Shown here: positions 10,564-18,877 of the stretch, piece after piece | Layout of the letters: every line of letters starts with the position of its first letter | Numbering within the stretch: position 1 is the first letter of the stretch | Source of the DNA: Pseudomonas fluvialis | GTDB lineage: Bacteria > Pseudomonadota > Gammaproteobacteria > Pseudomonadales > Pseudomonadaceae | Assembly: GCF_014207935.1 (NCBI RefSeq) | Contig: NZ_JACHLL010000006.1 | Span: forward strand, 248,001-312,000 | Direction: 5' to 3' | Length of the DNA: 64,000 nucleotides | Position numbers and translations under genes: made by a program | Notes under the pieces: generated by a model | What the model was told of the DNA's origin: nothing | Seen by the model: only the letters and a program-made list of their open reading frames with translations | Database searches by the model: none

Positions 10564-11831
10564 CAGCCGCCCAGCCCCGGACGCTTGAGCGACTGGCCCT
10601 TGCGCTCGCCACTGGCCGCGCGGTTGGGATCGGCCGGGGCCGCCAAGCCATCGATAACGTCCACCGCGTCGCCTTCGCGCAGGCGGTCGGTGCCTTCGAG
10701 AATCACCCGCTCACCGGTCTTTAGCCCGTCCAGAACCACGGTCTGCCGGCCATCGCTGTCGCCCAGCTGCAGGCGCTGCACCCGCACCTTGTCGCCCTCG
10801 CCGACGACAAAGGCGAAGTTGCCCTGGCTGCCGAACTGCACGGCGGCGGTCGGCATCAGCAACGCCTGCGGCAGCACATTCAGACGCAGGCGCACATTGA
10901 CGAACTGGTTGGGGAACAGGGCTTCGTCGGCGTTGGCAAACTGCGCCTTGAGCTTGAGCGTACCGGTGGCGCTGTCGATCTGGTTGTCCAGGCTGTGCAG
11001 CGCGCCGCTGGCCAGCAGGTTCTGTTCATTGCGATCCCAGGCCTCCACCAACAGCTGTGCGCCACTGCGCTGGGCGGCGCGCAGGGCCGGCACCTGGCCC
11101 TCGGGCAGCGTGAAGGCCACGGCAATCGGCTGGGTCTGGGTGATTACCGCCAGCACCGTGCTGTCGTTGGCCGCCAGCAGGTTGCCGGCATCCAGCTGGC
11201 GCAGCCCCACACGGCCGCTGATCGGCGCCTTGATCTGGCTGAACTGCAGATTCAGACGCGCTTCGGCCAGGGTCGCCTGGTTGCTCTTCAGCGTGCCCTG
11301 ATACTGCCCCACCAGTGCCTGCTGGGTATCCAGCGTCTGCTTGGCGATGCTCTGCTCGGCATACAGGCCGCGGTAACGCGCCAGGTCGATCTCGGCGTTC
11401 TTCAGCTGCGCCTGGTTCTGCAGCAAGGTGCCTTCGGCCTGCTGTACCGCCACCTCGTAGGGACGCGGATCGATCTGCGCCAGCAACTGGCCGGCCTTGA
11501 CCATCTGCCCTTCCTCGAACAGCACCTTGACCAGCTCGCCGCCGACACGGGCGCGGACATTGACCGTGTTGAGCGCCGTCACCGTGCCCAGCGCTTTTTC
11601 ATAGACGGCGAAATCGGCCTGCACCACCGGAGCCACGCGCACCGGCACCGGACCGCGCGGGCCACCGGGGCCACCGGGGCCACCCGGACCCGCCGGGCCA
11701 GCTTGCGCACCCTTGTCACTGAGCGAATCGACTGGCCAAGCCCACCACAGGGCGGCGGCAACAACGACCACAGGCACAGCCTGCAACGGCCTGGGCAACT
11801 TCAGAAAACGGCTGGCGAGGGAACGGAGCAT
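10563..11831 (-). CDS. muxA: Periplasmic adaptor (membrane fusion protein) MuxA
   Basis: The 422-residue product is an RND periplasmic adaptor. It begins with a membrane-anchoring hydrophobic segment (about residues 17-34) followed by an unusual glycine/proline linker made of repeated G-P-G triplets near residues 43-60. Next come the biotinyl-lipoyl domain, an alpha hairpin with heptads around residues 120-190, and the beta-barrel and membrane-proximal domains. It links the MuxB/MuxC permeases to OpmB. It is the first gene of the operon. The Shine-Dalgarno is weak, and the upstream region contains two overlapping palindromes that may be a regulator site. Confidence 0.92.
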   Translation of the reverse strand: MLRSLASRFLKLPRPLQAVPVVVVAAALWWAWPVDSLSDKGAQAGPAGPGGPGGPGGPRGPVPVRVAPVVQADFAVYEKALGTVTALNTVNVRARVGGELVKVLFEEGQMVKAGQLLAQIDPRPYEVAVQQAEGTLLQNQAQLKNAEIDLARYRGLYAEQSIAKQTLDTQQALVGQYQGTLKSNQATLAEARLNLQFSQIKAPISGRVGLRQLDAGNLLAANDSTVLAVITQTQPIAVAFTLPEGQVPALRAAQRSGAQLLVEAWDRNEQNLLASGALHSLDNQIDSATGTLKLKAQFANADEALFPNQFVNVRLRLNVLPQALLMPTAAVQFGSQGNFAFVVGEGDKVRVQRLQLGDSDGRQTVVLDGLKTGERVILEGTDRLREGDAVDVIDGLAAPADPNRAASGERKGQSLKRPGLGG

Positions 11832-11906
11832 GGGCAGATCCAGTGAAAATGAGCGCGAACGATAAACAATCTCGACAACAAGGCGAAGTCATTTACCCAA
11901 CTTTTA

Positions 11907-11929
11907 CCTTTGCAAGGTTTGTGTAAACC
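11907..11929. promoter_or_regulatory. Overlapping palindromes upstream of muxA, possible operator
   Basis: Two inverted repeats share bases: CCTT-TGC-AAGG, then GGTTT-GTGT-AAACC. They lie about 80-100 bp upstream of the muxA start. No regulator gene is adjacent, so which protein binds is unknown. The call rests on symmetry and position only. Confidence 0.35.
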
Positions 11930-11940
11930 CTCACCAGACA

Positions 11941-11968
11941 AAGAAAAACGGCCTGCAAAGGCAGGCCG
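11941..11968 (-). terminator. Rho-independent terminator of tpx
   Basis: A perfect 8-bp GC-rich stem (CGGCCTGC with its complement) and a CTTT loop are followed on the minus strand by TTTTTCTT. It lies just past the tpx stop. Confidence 0.85.
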
Positions 11969-11986
11969 TCAGTACAACTTGGCTGG

Positions 11987-12487
11987 TTACGCCAGCGCGC
12001 GCAGAGCCGCCTCATAATCGGGCTCATCAGCGATCTCGGCCACCAGCTCGCTGTGCAGGACCTTGCCCTGCTCATCCAGCACCAGCACCGCGCGGGCGGC
12101 AATACCCGCCAGCGGGCCGCTGGCCAGGGCGACACCGTAATCCTTGAGGAATTCGGCACCGCGCATGGTCGACAGGTTGACCACATTGTCCAGACCTTCG
12201 GCGCCGCAGAACCGCTTCTGGGCAAACGGCAGGTCGGCGGAGATACACAGCACCACGGTATTGGCCAGGGTACTGGCCTTGGCATTGAAGGTGCGCACCG
12301 AAGTGGCACAGGTCGGGGTGTCCACACTCGGGAAAATGTTGAGGATTTTGCGCTTGCCGGCCAGGCTCGCCAGGCTGACATCGGCGAGGTCCGCGCCGAC
12401 CAGAGAAAAGGCCGGTGCCTGCTGGCCCGGTTGCGGCAGCTGACCAGCGACTTCGACCGGGTTACCACCCAGAGTGACGGTTGCCAT
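11987..12487 (-). CDS. tpx: Thiol peroxidase
   Basis: This 166-residue protein is an atypical 2-Cys peroxiredoxin. The peroxidatic cysteine is Cys60 in V-D-T-P-T-C-A-T-S and the resolving cysteine is Cys94 in K-R-F-C, the spacing typical of Tpx. It reduces hydrogen peroxide and organic peroxides at the expense of thioredoxin. An AAGGA lies 8 bases before the ATG, and a strong terminator follows the stop, so it is probably monocistronic. Length matches the family. Confidence 0.97.
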   Translation of the reverse strand: MATVTLGGNPVEVAGQLPQPGQQAPAFSLVGADLADVSLASLAGKRKILNIFPSVDTPTCATSVRTFNAKASTLANTVVLCISADLPFAQKRFCGAEGLDNVVNLSTMRGAEFLKDYGVALASGPLAGIAARAVLVLDEQGKVLHSELVAEIADEPDYEAALRALA

Positions 12488-12547
12488 GGAGAATATCCTT
12501 GTATTGGAGTCGGAATTAGAGTGTGCAGTAAAACATGCCTGACAGAC

Positions 12548-12572
12548 AAAAGCCCCGACCTGCGGGGCTTTT
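12548..12572 (-). terminator. Terminator downstream of the GNAT gene
   Basis: The stem AGCCCCG pairs with CGGGGCT across a 5-nt loop and is extended by A-T pairs on both flanks. On the minus strand it ends in TTTTGTCTG. It separates the acetyltransferase from tpx. Confidence 0.75.
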
Positions 12573-12589
12573 CTTTTTCGCCTTGTGAC

Positions 12590-13231
12590 TCAGGCACTGG
12601 CCTGCCAGGTGGCCGGCGGATTGGCATGGAACAGCACATGCTGGCGGATCGGCCCAATCGCCACCTCGCCGATTTCCTCATAGCCAAGGCGCTGGTAATA
12701 GGCGAGGTAGTGCGGATCGCCAGTATCCAGCACCACCCCCTGGGAGCTGCTGTCTTCGGCGCACCAGCGGTGCAGTTCGCCAATCAGCTGCTCACCCAGA
12801 CCGCGGCCCTGGAATTCGGGGTGCACGCCCAGCAGTGGCAGCACGTGGAAGGGTCCCGGTGGCAGACAGGCCAGCACGGCTTCGTGATAGTCCAGGTAGC
12901 GCCGGGTGCAACGAAAACCGGTGGTCAGCAGCATGCGCAGGCGCCAGCCCCAGCTTTCGGTGATGTCCATGCGCCGCTGCGGCGGCGCGATCAGCGCCAT
13001 GCCGACCAGACGATCATCGATCAGCAGGCCGATGGCCGGCAGTTCCTCTGCAAAGTGCTGCTCCACCAGCTCGCGCACCGTGGCGCGCACACGCTGGTCG
13101 AAACCCGGACGATCAGATTCGAACAGGTAGGCGTAGGTGGGTTCGTGACGGTAGGCGTGGTACAGCAGTGAACGGGCCTCGCGACTGTACCCATGATCGA
13201 GCAAATGGACTTCGGCGGTTATCGGCGTCAT
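12590..13231 (-). CDS. GNAT-family N-acetyltransferase
   Basis: The 213-residue protein has the GNAT fold signature: an internal beta strand with [14 protein letters not shown] (motif A, the acetyl-CoA pyrophosphate loop, R/Q-x-x-G-x-G/A) near residue 140, and a C-terminal Y-Y-Q-R-L-G-Y-E segment typical of motif B. The substrate cannot be told from sequence. It stands alone between xthA, on the other strand, and tpx. The start ATG is 133 bases from the divergent xthA start. Confidence 0.85.
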   Translation of the reverse strand: MTPITAEVHLLDHGYSREARSLLYHAYRHEPTYAYLFESDRPGFDQRVRATVRELVEQHFAEELPAIGLLIDDRLVGMALIAPPQRRMDITESWGWRLRMLLTTGFRCTRRYLDYHEAVLACLPPGPFHVLPLLGVHPEFQGRGLGEQLIGELHRWCAEDSSSQGVVLDTGDPHYLAYYQRLGYEEIGEVAIGPIRQHVLFHANPPATWQASA

Positions 13232-13363
13232 CGCCAGGACCTCTGTTGTTGTGTTTATGGGTCAGACTTGACACTAGCAGGCACCCTGGCCCCGTGCCAT
13301 GACACTGGTCGGCTGGCCGGCCACTGGGCTAGCATCGCCCTCTTTTTGACCCGGAACTGCCCC

Positions 13364-14176
13364 ATGAAGATCGTTTCCTTCAACATCAATGGCCTGCGCG
13401 CCCGCCCCCATCAGCTGCAGGCGCTGATCGAGACGCACCAGCCGGACGTGATCGGCCTGCAGGAAACCAAGGTGTCTGACGAGCAGTTCCCCGAGGCGGA
13501 GATACGCCAGCTCGGCTATCACGTGCACTACCACGGGCAGAAGGGCCATTACGGCGTCGCCCTGCTCTCTCGCGAGAAGCCGCTGGAGCTGCACAAGGGG
13601 TTTCCCGGTGACGAGCCGGATGCCCAGCGCCGCTTTATCTGGGGCCGCTTTGCCGATGCCAACGGCCAGCCGATCACGGTGATGAACGGCTACTTCCCTC
13701 AGGGCGAAAGCCGTGATCACCCCACCAAGTTTCCGGCCAAGCAGCGTTTCTATGCCGACCTGCAACAGCTGCTGGAGAGCCAGTTCAGCCCGGAACAGGC
13801 GCTGGTGGTGATGGGCGATATCAATATCTCGCCGGAGGACTGTGACATCGGTATCGGTGAGGACAACCGCAAGCGCTGGCTGAAAACCGGCAAATGCAGC
13901 TTCCTTCCCGAGGAGCGTGAATGGCTGGCGCGCCTCAAGGCCTGGGGCTTGAGTGACAGCTTCCGTCAGCTGCATCCGGCGGTGAATGATCAGTTCAGCT
14001 GGTTCGACTACCGCAGCCGTGGCTTCGAGGACGTGCCCAAGCGCGGCCTGCGCATCGACGTGATCCTGGCCAGCCTGGGGTTGCAGGCGCGAGTTGCCGA
14101 CGCTGGCATCGACTATCAGCTGCGTGGCATGGAAAAACCCTCCGACCACGCGCCGATCTGGCTGAAACTGGACTAA
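13364..14176 (+). CDS. xthA: Exodeoxyribonuclease III
   Basis: This 270-residue enzyme belongs to the exonuclease III/AP endonuclease family. The start is set by [14 protein letters not shown], the standard N-terminus; an upstream in-frame extension of 57 codons has no family similarity. Metal ligand Glu34 lies in L-Q-E-T-K-V, the central D-x-N pair in [10 protein letters not shown], and the catalytic D-H near the end in S-D-H-A-P-I. It cleaves AP sites and removes 3' blocking groups in base-excision repair. A GC-rich hairpin follows the stop. Confidence 0.96.
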   Translation: MKIVSFNINGLRARPHQLQALIETHQPDVIGLQETKVSDEQFPEAEIRQLGYHVHYHGQKGHYGVALLSREKPLELHKGFPGDEPDAQRRFIWGRFADANGQPITVMNGYFPQGESRDHPTKFPAKQRFYADLQQLLESQFSPEQALVVMGDINISPEDCDIGIGEDNRKRWLKTGKCSFLPEEREWLARLKAWGLSDSFRQLHPAVNDQFSWFDYRSRGFEDVPKRGLRIDVILASLGLQARVADAGIDYQLRGMEKPSDHAPIWLKLD

Positions 14177-14191
14177 ACGAGCCTTTGCAGA

Positions 14192-14213
14192 CCGCGCCCC
14201 AGAGCGGGCGCGG
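14192..14213 (+). terminator. GC-rich hairpin after xthA, weak terminator
   Basis: A perfect 8-bp stem, CCGCGCCC with its complement and a CAGAGC loop, lies 15 bases after the xthA stop. It lacks a clear T-run, so termination may be inefficient or Rho-assisted. Confidence 0.5.
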
Positions 14214-14291
14214 CTGTCATAGTTGTGTAACGCCAGCGTCTTAATCTGCGCGCACTTTAACTCTGCCACTGTGCATAAGGTGCCTGTAGTC

Positions 14292-15650
14292 ATGACGACG
14301 GAACGCGATGCCTGGAGCCCGACCAGCTGCCTGCTGATTCTCGGCTTTCTCTGTTACGCCCTGCCCTGGTCGGTGTTTGCCGCGCCCAAGGCCGATTCGG
14401 CGTTGCTGCGCATCCAGGGCTCCAACACCATTGGTGCCAAACTCGGCCCGGCGCTGGTCAAGGGCCTGCTGCAAAGCCAGGGCGCCGTGGATATTCAGCA
14501 AAGTGCCGGCGACCAGGAAAACGAAGTGCGCATTCATGCCACCTCGGCCAAGGGCGAGCCGCTTATCCTCGATGTGGCCGCTCACGGTTCCGGCACCGGC
14601 TTTACCGCCCTGCAGGATGGCAGCGCGGACCTCGCTGCCTCTTCGCGACCGATCAAGGAAGCCGAGGCGCAAAGCCTGCGCAGCCTGGGTGACATGACCA
14701 GCCGCGCCAGCGAACACATCATCGCCATCGACGGCCTGGCCGTGGTAGTACACCCGCAGAATCCGCTCAGCCAGCTCAACACCGAGCAGGTCGCGCGCAT
14801 CTTTGCCGGCGAAGTGAGCAACTGGGTCGAGCTGGGTGGGCGCAATGCGCCTATCAGGCTGTATGCCCGTGATGACAAGTCGGGCACCTTCGACACTTTC
14901 AAGGAGCTGGTGCTGGTCCGCCAGGGCAAAGCGCTGTCGGCCTCGGCGCAACGCTTCGAGTCGAGTGACCGGCTGTCCGACGCGGTCAGCCAGGATATCG
15001 ACGGCATCGGTTTCATCGGCCTGCCCTATGTACGCCAGAGCAAGGCGCTGGCGATTGCCGACGGTGAGTCCCTGGCCATGCTGCCGACTCCGGCGCTGAT
15101 TGCCACCGAGGATTACCCGCTGTCACGCCGGCTGTTCTTCTACCGTCCGGCCACGGTGAGCAATCCGTGGGCCGACGCCCTGATCGAGTTCGCCCACAGC
15201 GACGCCGGTCAGGCCATCGTCGCGCAGACAGGTTTCATCGCCCAGCGCGTGGAATCGACCCAGGTCGAGGTCGATCCGGAGATGCCCGCCTACTACCAGC
15301 AACTGGCCACCGAGGCCCGGCGCCTGACCGTCAACTTCCGTTTCCAGGAAGGCAGCGCCCAGCTGGACAACAAGGCCCTGCGCGACCTGGAACGGTTGAT
15401 GGATTACATCAAGCGTGAAGACAAACTGATCAATCAGGTGGCGCTGGTCGGCTTCGGCGATCCGAAGAACGACCCGGCGCGTGCTGCCCTGCTCTCCAAG
15501 CTGCGCGCCATGGCCGTGCGGCGCGAGCTGAGCCGCGAAGGTGTGTTGCTGCGCGAGATCATCGGCATGGGCGACCAACTGCCGGTGGCGGCCAACACCG
15601 GCGACAGCGGTAGGCAGAAGAATCGCCGCGTCGAGGTCTGGGTCTACTGA
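14292..15650 (+). CDS. PstS-type substrate-binding / OmpA-domain hybrid protein
   Basis: The 452-residue protein starts with a hydrophobic signal (about residues 12-27, ending F-A-A). Residues of about 35-300 resemble the phosphate-binding PstS-like periplasmic family, with I-Q-G-S-N-T-I-G near the start, then S-R-P-I and D-K-S-G-T-F-D-T-F. The C-terminal 110 residues form an OmpA/MotB peptidoglycan-binding domain (V-N-F-R-F-Q-E-G-S-A-Q-L-D, ending N-R-R-V-E-V-W-V-Y). The arrangement suggests a ligand-binding domain anchored to the cell wall rather than a freely diffusing transporter subunit. No Pst permease is adjacent. The chosen ATG has AAGGTG 9 bases upstream. Its 3' end overlaps the convergent AraC gene by 7 bases. 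Confidence 0.85.
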   Translation: MTTERDAWSPTSCLLILGFLCYALPWSVFAAPKADSALLRIQGSNTIGAKLGPALVKGLLQSQGAVDIQQSAGDQENEVRIHATSAKGEPLILDVAAHGSGTGFTALQDGSADLAASSRPIKEAEAQSLRSLGDMTSRASEHIIAIDGLAVVVHPQNPLSQLNTEQVARIFAGEVSNWVELGGRNAPIRLYARDDKSGTFDTFKELVLVRQGKALSASAQRFESSDRLSDAVSQDIDGIGFIGLPYVRQSKALAIADGESLAMLPTPALIATEDYPLSRRLFFYRPATVSNPWADALIEFAHSDAGQAIVAQTGFIAQRVESTQVEVDPEMPAYYQQLATEARRLTVNFRFQEGSAQLDNKALRDLERLMDYIKREDKLINQVALVGFGDPKNDPARAALLSKLRAMAVRRELSREGVLLREIIGMGDQLPVAANTGDSGRQKNRRVEVWVY

Positions 15651-16423
15651 CCGGCGTACAGACGCATGTTCCCGGCCTGGCGCAGCATCTCCGAAGGCTT
15701 CATGCCGATGATGCTGCGAAAGGTGTGGGAAAAATGCGCCGAATCGGTAAAGCCGGCCTCGATCGCGGCATGGGTCAGCGACTGCCCGCGCGCCACCCCG
15801 CAGGTGGTGACGAACAGCCGGTGCCACTGCCGGTAGCGGCGCATCGAGATGCCCAGCGTCTCGCGAAACAGCTGGGTCAAACGCGGCACTGACAACCCCG
15901 CCTGCTCGGCCAGGTATTCGGCACTGAGGTTGCTGCTGACATCCGCCTTGATCAGCGCCACGGTGCGCACGATGCGCGGATCGATACGATGCTCGGGCGG
16001 CAGCGGCGCCTGGCCGATCAACTGTTCGAGAAACTGCGCCACCTGCTCGGGTGTCGCCCGCGCCTGATGCAGCTCGTGCAACTGTGCCAGCAACAGTGCC
16101 TCCTCGGCATAGTCAACCAGCAGCGGCGAACCGCTCAGGCGAAAGCGCCCCTGCAAGCGCTGATAATCCTCGCCAAACGGGTCCAGATAGCACACGGCGA
16201 TCAGCTCCGAGCCGTCCTGCATCTCCAGCTCGACGCCTGCCGGCAGCAGTGCCGAGGTCGCGCTCATGCGCTGCCCCGCGCAGAAAAAATGCAAGGGCCC
16301 GGCCAGACTTACTACCAGGGTGGCAGCGGCCTGCGACATGCGCAGCTGGGCATTGAGGCGACCGAGAAAGAACGTGCGCCGATCCCAGAGATAGATCAGC
16401 GACGGTGCGGATTCGTCAGGCAT
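15644..16423 (-). CDS. AraC-family transcriptional regulator
   Basis: The 259-residue protein has a poorly conserved N-terminal sensing region and a C-terminal AraC/XylS DNA-binding domain of about 100 residues with two helix-turn-helix motifs. The second is recognisable from A-G-F-T-D-S-A-H-F-S-H-T-F-R and the closing G-M-K-P-S-E. It lies divergent from the lipase gene, with about 210 bases between starts, so a role in lipase control is possible but not shown. It overlaps the tail of the OmpA-hybrid gene on the other strand. Inducer unknown. Confidence 0.9.
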   Translation of the reverse strand: MPDESAPSLIYLWDRRTFFLGRLNAQLRMSQAAATLVVSLAGPLHFFCAGQRMSATSALLPAGVELEMQDGSELIAVCYLDPFGEDYQRLQGRFRLSGSPLLVDYAEEALLLAQLHELHQARATPEQVAQFLEQLIGQAPLPPEHRIDPRIVRTVALIKADVSSNLSAEYLAEQAGLSVPRLTQLFRETLGISMRRYRQWHRLFVTTCGVARGQSLTHAAIEAGFTDSAHFSHTFRSIIGMKPSEMLRQAGNMRLYAGQ

Positions 16424-16633
16424 GGCGGACTCACTGACCCTGTTGTTGTCGTGATGAGGTCAATCGTAGCGAGTGCTTTTTTACCGCGACCACGGGCAAA
16501 CACCAAGTGACGCAGTAGCGCTTTTACCTTCATCCGTTCTTACAAGTCAGCAGCCGCGGCGGCGTGCTCAGATGACGACCGCTCCGCTCAGGCAGTACGG
16601 AGTCCACAACAAGAACAATACAGGACGCACAAC

Positions 16634-17572
16634 GTGAAAAAACTGCTCAGCCTTTCCCTGGCCACACTCGGCCTGTCCATCGCCTGTGCCAGCCATGCCG
16701 GCACCAGTGCCCAGACTAAAAATCCGATCGTGCTGGTGCCCGGCATCTTCGCCTTCGACACCATCGCCGGCGTCGACTACTGGTACAAGATACCGACAGC
16801 CCTGCAGAACGAAGGCGCACGAGTCTATGTGCCGAAGATCAATGCCTTCGACAGCTCGGCCAAGCGCGGCGAAGCCCTGATTGCACAGCTCGACAGCATC
16901 CGCGCGGCCTCCGGCGGCAGCATCCAGAAGTTCAACCTGATCGGTCACAGCCAGGGTGGCCTGACCTCCCGCTACGTGATGAACGTGCGCCCGGACCTGG
17001 TCGCTTCGCTGACCACCCTGCACTCGCCACACAAGGGCTCGGCTCTAGCCGACGTGGCCACAGGCGTGGCACCGGCCGGTACCCTGATCGGCACCACCTT
17101 TGACGTGTTCGCCAACGCGGTGGGCAACCTGGTCAATCTGCTGTCAAACAACAAGCGCAGCCAGTCGGATATCCGCGCCATGCTCGCCGAGTTCAACAAG
17201 ACCGGCTCGGCCGCCTTCAACAGCAAGTTCCCTGCCGGCGTGCCGACCACGGCCTGCGGCGTCGGCCCGGACCGGGTAACCCTCAATGGCCAGTCGATCG
17301 CGCTGTTCTCCTGGAGCGGCACCGCACCGCTGACCAACGTCCTGGATATCTCCGATCCGCTGTTCGGCATCACCAGCCTGGCCACCAGTGAAGCCAACGA
17401 CGGCGTGACCGGTCGCTGCTCCAGCCACTTTGGCAAGGTGCTCAAGGACAATTACCTGATGAACCATATCGACGCCAACAACCACGTCTTCGGCCTTGTC
17501 TCGCTGTTCGAGACCAACCCCAAGACACTGTTCGTCAACCAGGCCAGCCGACTGAAGAACCTCGGTCTATAA
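16634..17572 (+). CDS. lipA: Secreted triacylglycerol lipase, family I
   Basis: The 312-residue protein is a family I Pseudomonas/Burkholderia-type lipase that hydrolyses long-chain triacylglycerols. The start is GTG, with AGGA 8 bases upstream. A Sec signal ends S-H-A at residue 22. The catalytic triad reads Ser106 (G-H-S-Q-G-G), Asp256 (N-D-G) and His278 (M-N-H-I-D), and Cys208 and Cys262 match the conserved disulfide. These are placed by alignment from memory to P. aeruginosa LipA. The normal H-G of the oxyanion loop is replaced by P-G (V-L-V-P-G-I-F-A-F-D, residues 33-42), which is unusual. The foldase gene follows. The protein should fold in the periplasm and leave by type II secretion. 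Confidence 0.92.
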   Translation: MKKLLSLSLATLGLSIACASHAGTSAQTKNPIVLVPGIFAFDTIAGVDYWYKIPTALQNEGARVYVPKINAFDSSAKRGEALIAQLDSIRAASGGSIQKFNLIGHSQGGLTSRYVMNVRPDLVASLTTLHSPHKGSALADVATGVAPAGTLIGTTFDVFANAVGNLVNLLSNNKRSQSDIRAMLAEFNKTGSAAFNSKFPAGVPTTACGVGPDRVTLNGQSIALFSWSGTAPLTNVLDISDPLFGITSLATSEANDGVTGRCSSHFGKVLKDNYLMNHIDANNHVFGLVSLFETNPKTLFVNQASRLKNLGL

Positions 17573-17580
17573 ACCCATCC

Positions 17581-17604
17581 GGCCTGCCTGCGGGCAGGCC
17601 TTTT
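17581..17604 (+). terminator. Terminator between the lipase and foldase genes
   Basis: A perfect 8-bp stem (GGCCTGCC with its complement) and a TGCG loop are followed by TTTT. It lies 9 bases after the lipase stop and 32 bases before the foldase start, so it should reduce foldase expression relative to lipase. Confidence 0.8.
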
Positions 17605-17635
17605 GTGGAAATGCTGCAATACCGGAGATCGAAGC

Positions 17636-18619
17636 ATGTGGCGACTGTTGAGTGTGGTGCTGCTGGCCGGCGGCCTGTGCCTGGGTATCGTGGTCTGGTG
17701 GCCTGCCGAGCAAAGCCCCGTCCCTTCCGCTGCACCTGCCGACACAGTGACCACCCACCAGGTCAAGACGCCAGCAACCGGCCAGAGTCAAACATGGCTG
17801 GCCCCGGTTGATCGGCCACTGGCCAAACCCGGCCCCCTGCCGGCCTCCCTGCAGGGCGCCAGCCACGGCGTAACCCTGCGCAGCGACGCTGAAGGCAATC
17901 TGCTGGTGCAGGAAGACATCCTGCGCCTGTTTGAGTTTTATCTGGCCGCCATCGAAGAAGAACCCATCGAATCCTTGCTGCAACGCATCCAGTGGGAGCT
18001 GGCCAGCCAACTGCACGAGCCTGCCCGGCAGCAGGCCAATGATCTGCTGCGCCGCTATCTCGACTATCGTCTGGCATTGATGACACTGACTCAGCCAGCA
18101 GCACTCGACAGCCACACCCTGGCCGCGCACCTGCAGCAAGTGGATGCTTTGCGCCAGCAGCATTTCAGCGCTGCAGAACAGACGACATTGTTCGCCGCCG
18201 AGCGCGCCGAGGATGCCCATCTGCTGGCTACCCTGCAGAACAATGAAAGCCCGGGCTCAGCGGCAGAGCCCGGGGAGATGCTCAGTGCCGAGCAACGGCT
18301 GCAGCGGCAACAGGCCAGCCGCGACGCCGAAGTGTTCGAGCAGGTCGAGCAACTGCGCGCCAACGGCGCCAGTGTCGGACAGATCTACGCCGTGCGTGAG
18401 CAGCAACTGGGCAGCAGCGCCGCCAGCGCCCTGGCGCAGCTGGATGAGCAGCAGTCGCTCTGGCAGCAGCGACTTGAGGTCTTTGCCGCAGAGCGTCGGC
18501 GCATCCACGAGTCGGCGCTGTCCGCCGAGGAGCAGCGCCAGGCCATCAGCACCCTGCTCGCCGGTTCGTTCGATGAGCGTGAGCAGTTGCGTGTACGGGC
18601 CCTGCATGAGGAGTGGTAA
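17636..18619 (+). CDS. lif: Lipase-specific foldase (lipase chaperone)
   Basis: The 327-residue protein is the membrane-anchored steric chaperone for the lipase just upstream. It has one N-terminal membrane helix (residues 4-22), a proline/alanine-rich linker to about residue 75, and a long helical periplasmic domain with repeated A-E-R and E-Q-R-L-Q-R-Q-Q stretches. As I recall it, the family motif is R-x-x-F-D-Y-(F/C)-L-(S/T)-A. Here, ending at residue 105, it reads L-R-L-F-E-F-Y-L-A-A, so several conserved positions are changed conservatively and the first Arg is Leu. A GTG or upstream start cannot be excluded, but the ATG chosen begins directly at the membrane helix. Confidence 0.88.
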   Translation: MWRLLSVVLLAGGLCLGIVVWWPAEQSPVPSAAPADTVTTHQVKTPATGQSQTWLAPVDRPLAKPGPLPASLQGASHGVTLRSDAEGNLLVQEDILRLFEFYLAAIEEEPIESLLQRIQWELASQLHEPARQQANDLLRRYLDYRLALMTLTQPAALDSHTLAAHLQQVDALRQQHFSAAEQTTLFAAERAEDAHLLATLQNNESPGSAAEPGEMLSAEQRLQRQQASRDAEVFEQVEQLRANGASVGQIYAVREQQLGSSAASALAQLDEQQSLWQQRLEVFAAERRRIHESALSAEEQRQAISTLLAGSFDEREQLRVRALHEEW

Positions 18620-18620
18620 C

Positions 18621-18639
18621 TGCTAGATTCTCTAGCAGG
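18621..18639 (+). repeat. Perfect short inverted repeat after the foldase gene
   Basis: CTGCTAGA and its complement enclose a TTC loop one base after the foldase stop. No T-run follows. It may stabilise the foldase 3' end or shape the leader of the DUF2970 gene. Confidence 0.5.
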
Positions 18640-18661
18640 CATTCATCGCGCGAGGACGGCC

Positions 18662-18877
18662 ATGAACGATCCCGACAAGAGCCCGCTGAGCTTCTGGCAG
18701 GTGCTGCTGAGCGTGCTCGCCGCTGCGTTTGGCGTGCAGTCCGGCAAGAACCGTCAGCGTGATTTCAGCCGTGGCAGGCCGCTGCACTTCGTGGTCATCG
18801 GTCTGCTGGCCACCGCGCTGTTCGTCCTGCTGCTCTACGGTACGGTACAGCTGGTGCTTCACTTCGCGACAGATTGA
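18662..18877 (+). CDS. DUF2970 small membrane protein
   Basis: This 71-residue protein fits the DUF2970 family: F-W-Q-V-L-L-S-V-L-A-A-A-F-G-V-Q near the N-terminus, a basic R-D-F middle, and one C-terminal membrane helix at about residues 43-67. Family function is unknown. It is 42 bases from the foldase stop and may be co-transcribed with it. The last 19 bases overlap the convergent binding-protein gene. Confidence 0.85.
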   Translation: MNDPDKSPLSFWQVLLSVLAAAFGVQSGKNRQRDFSRGRPLHFVVIGLLATALFVLLLYGTVQLVLHFATD

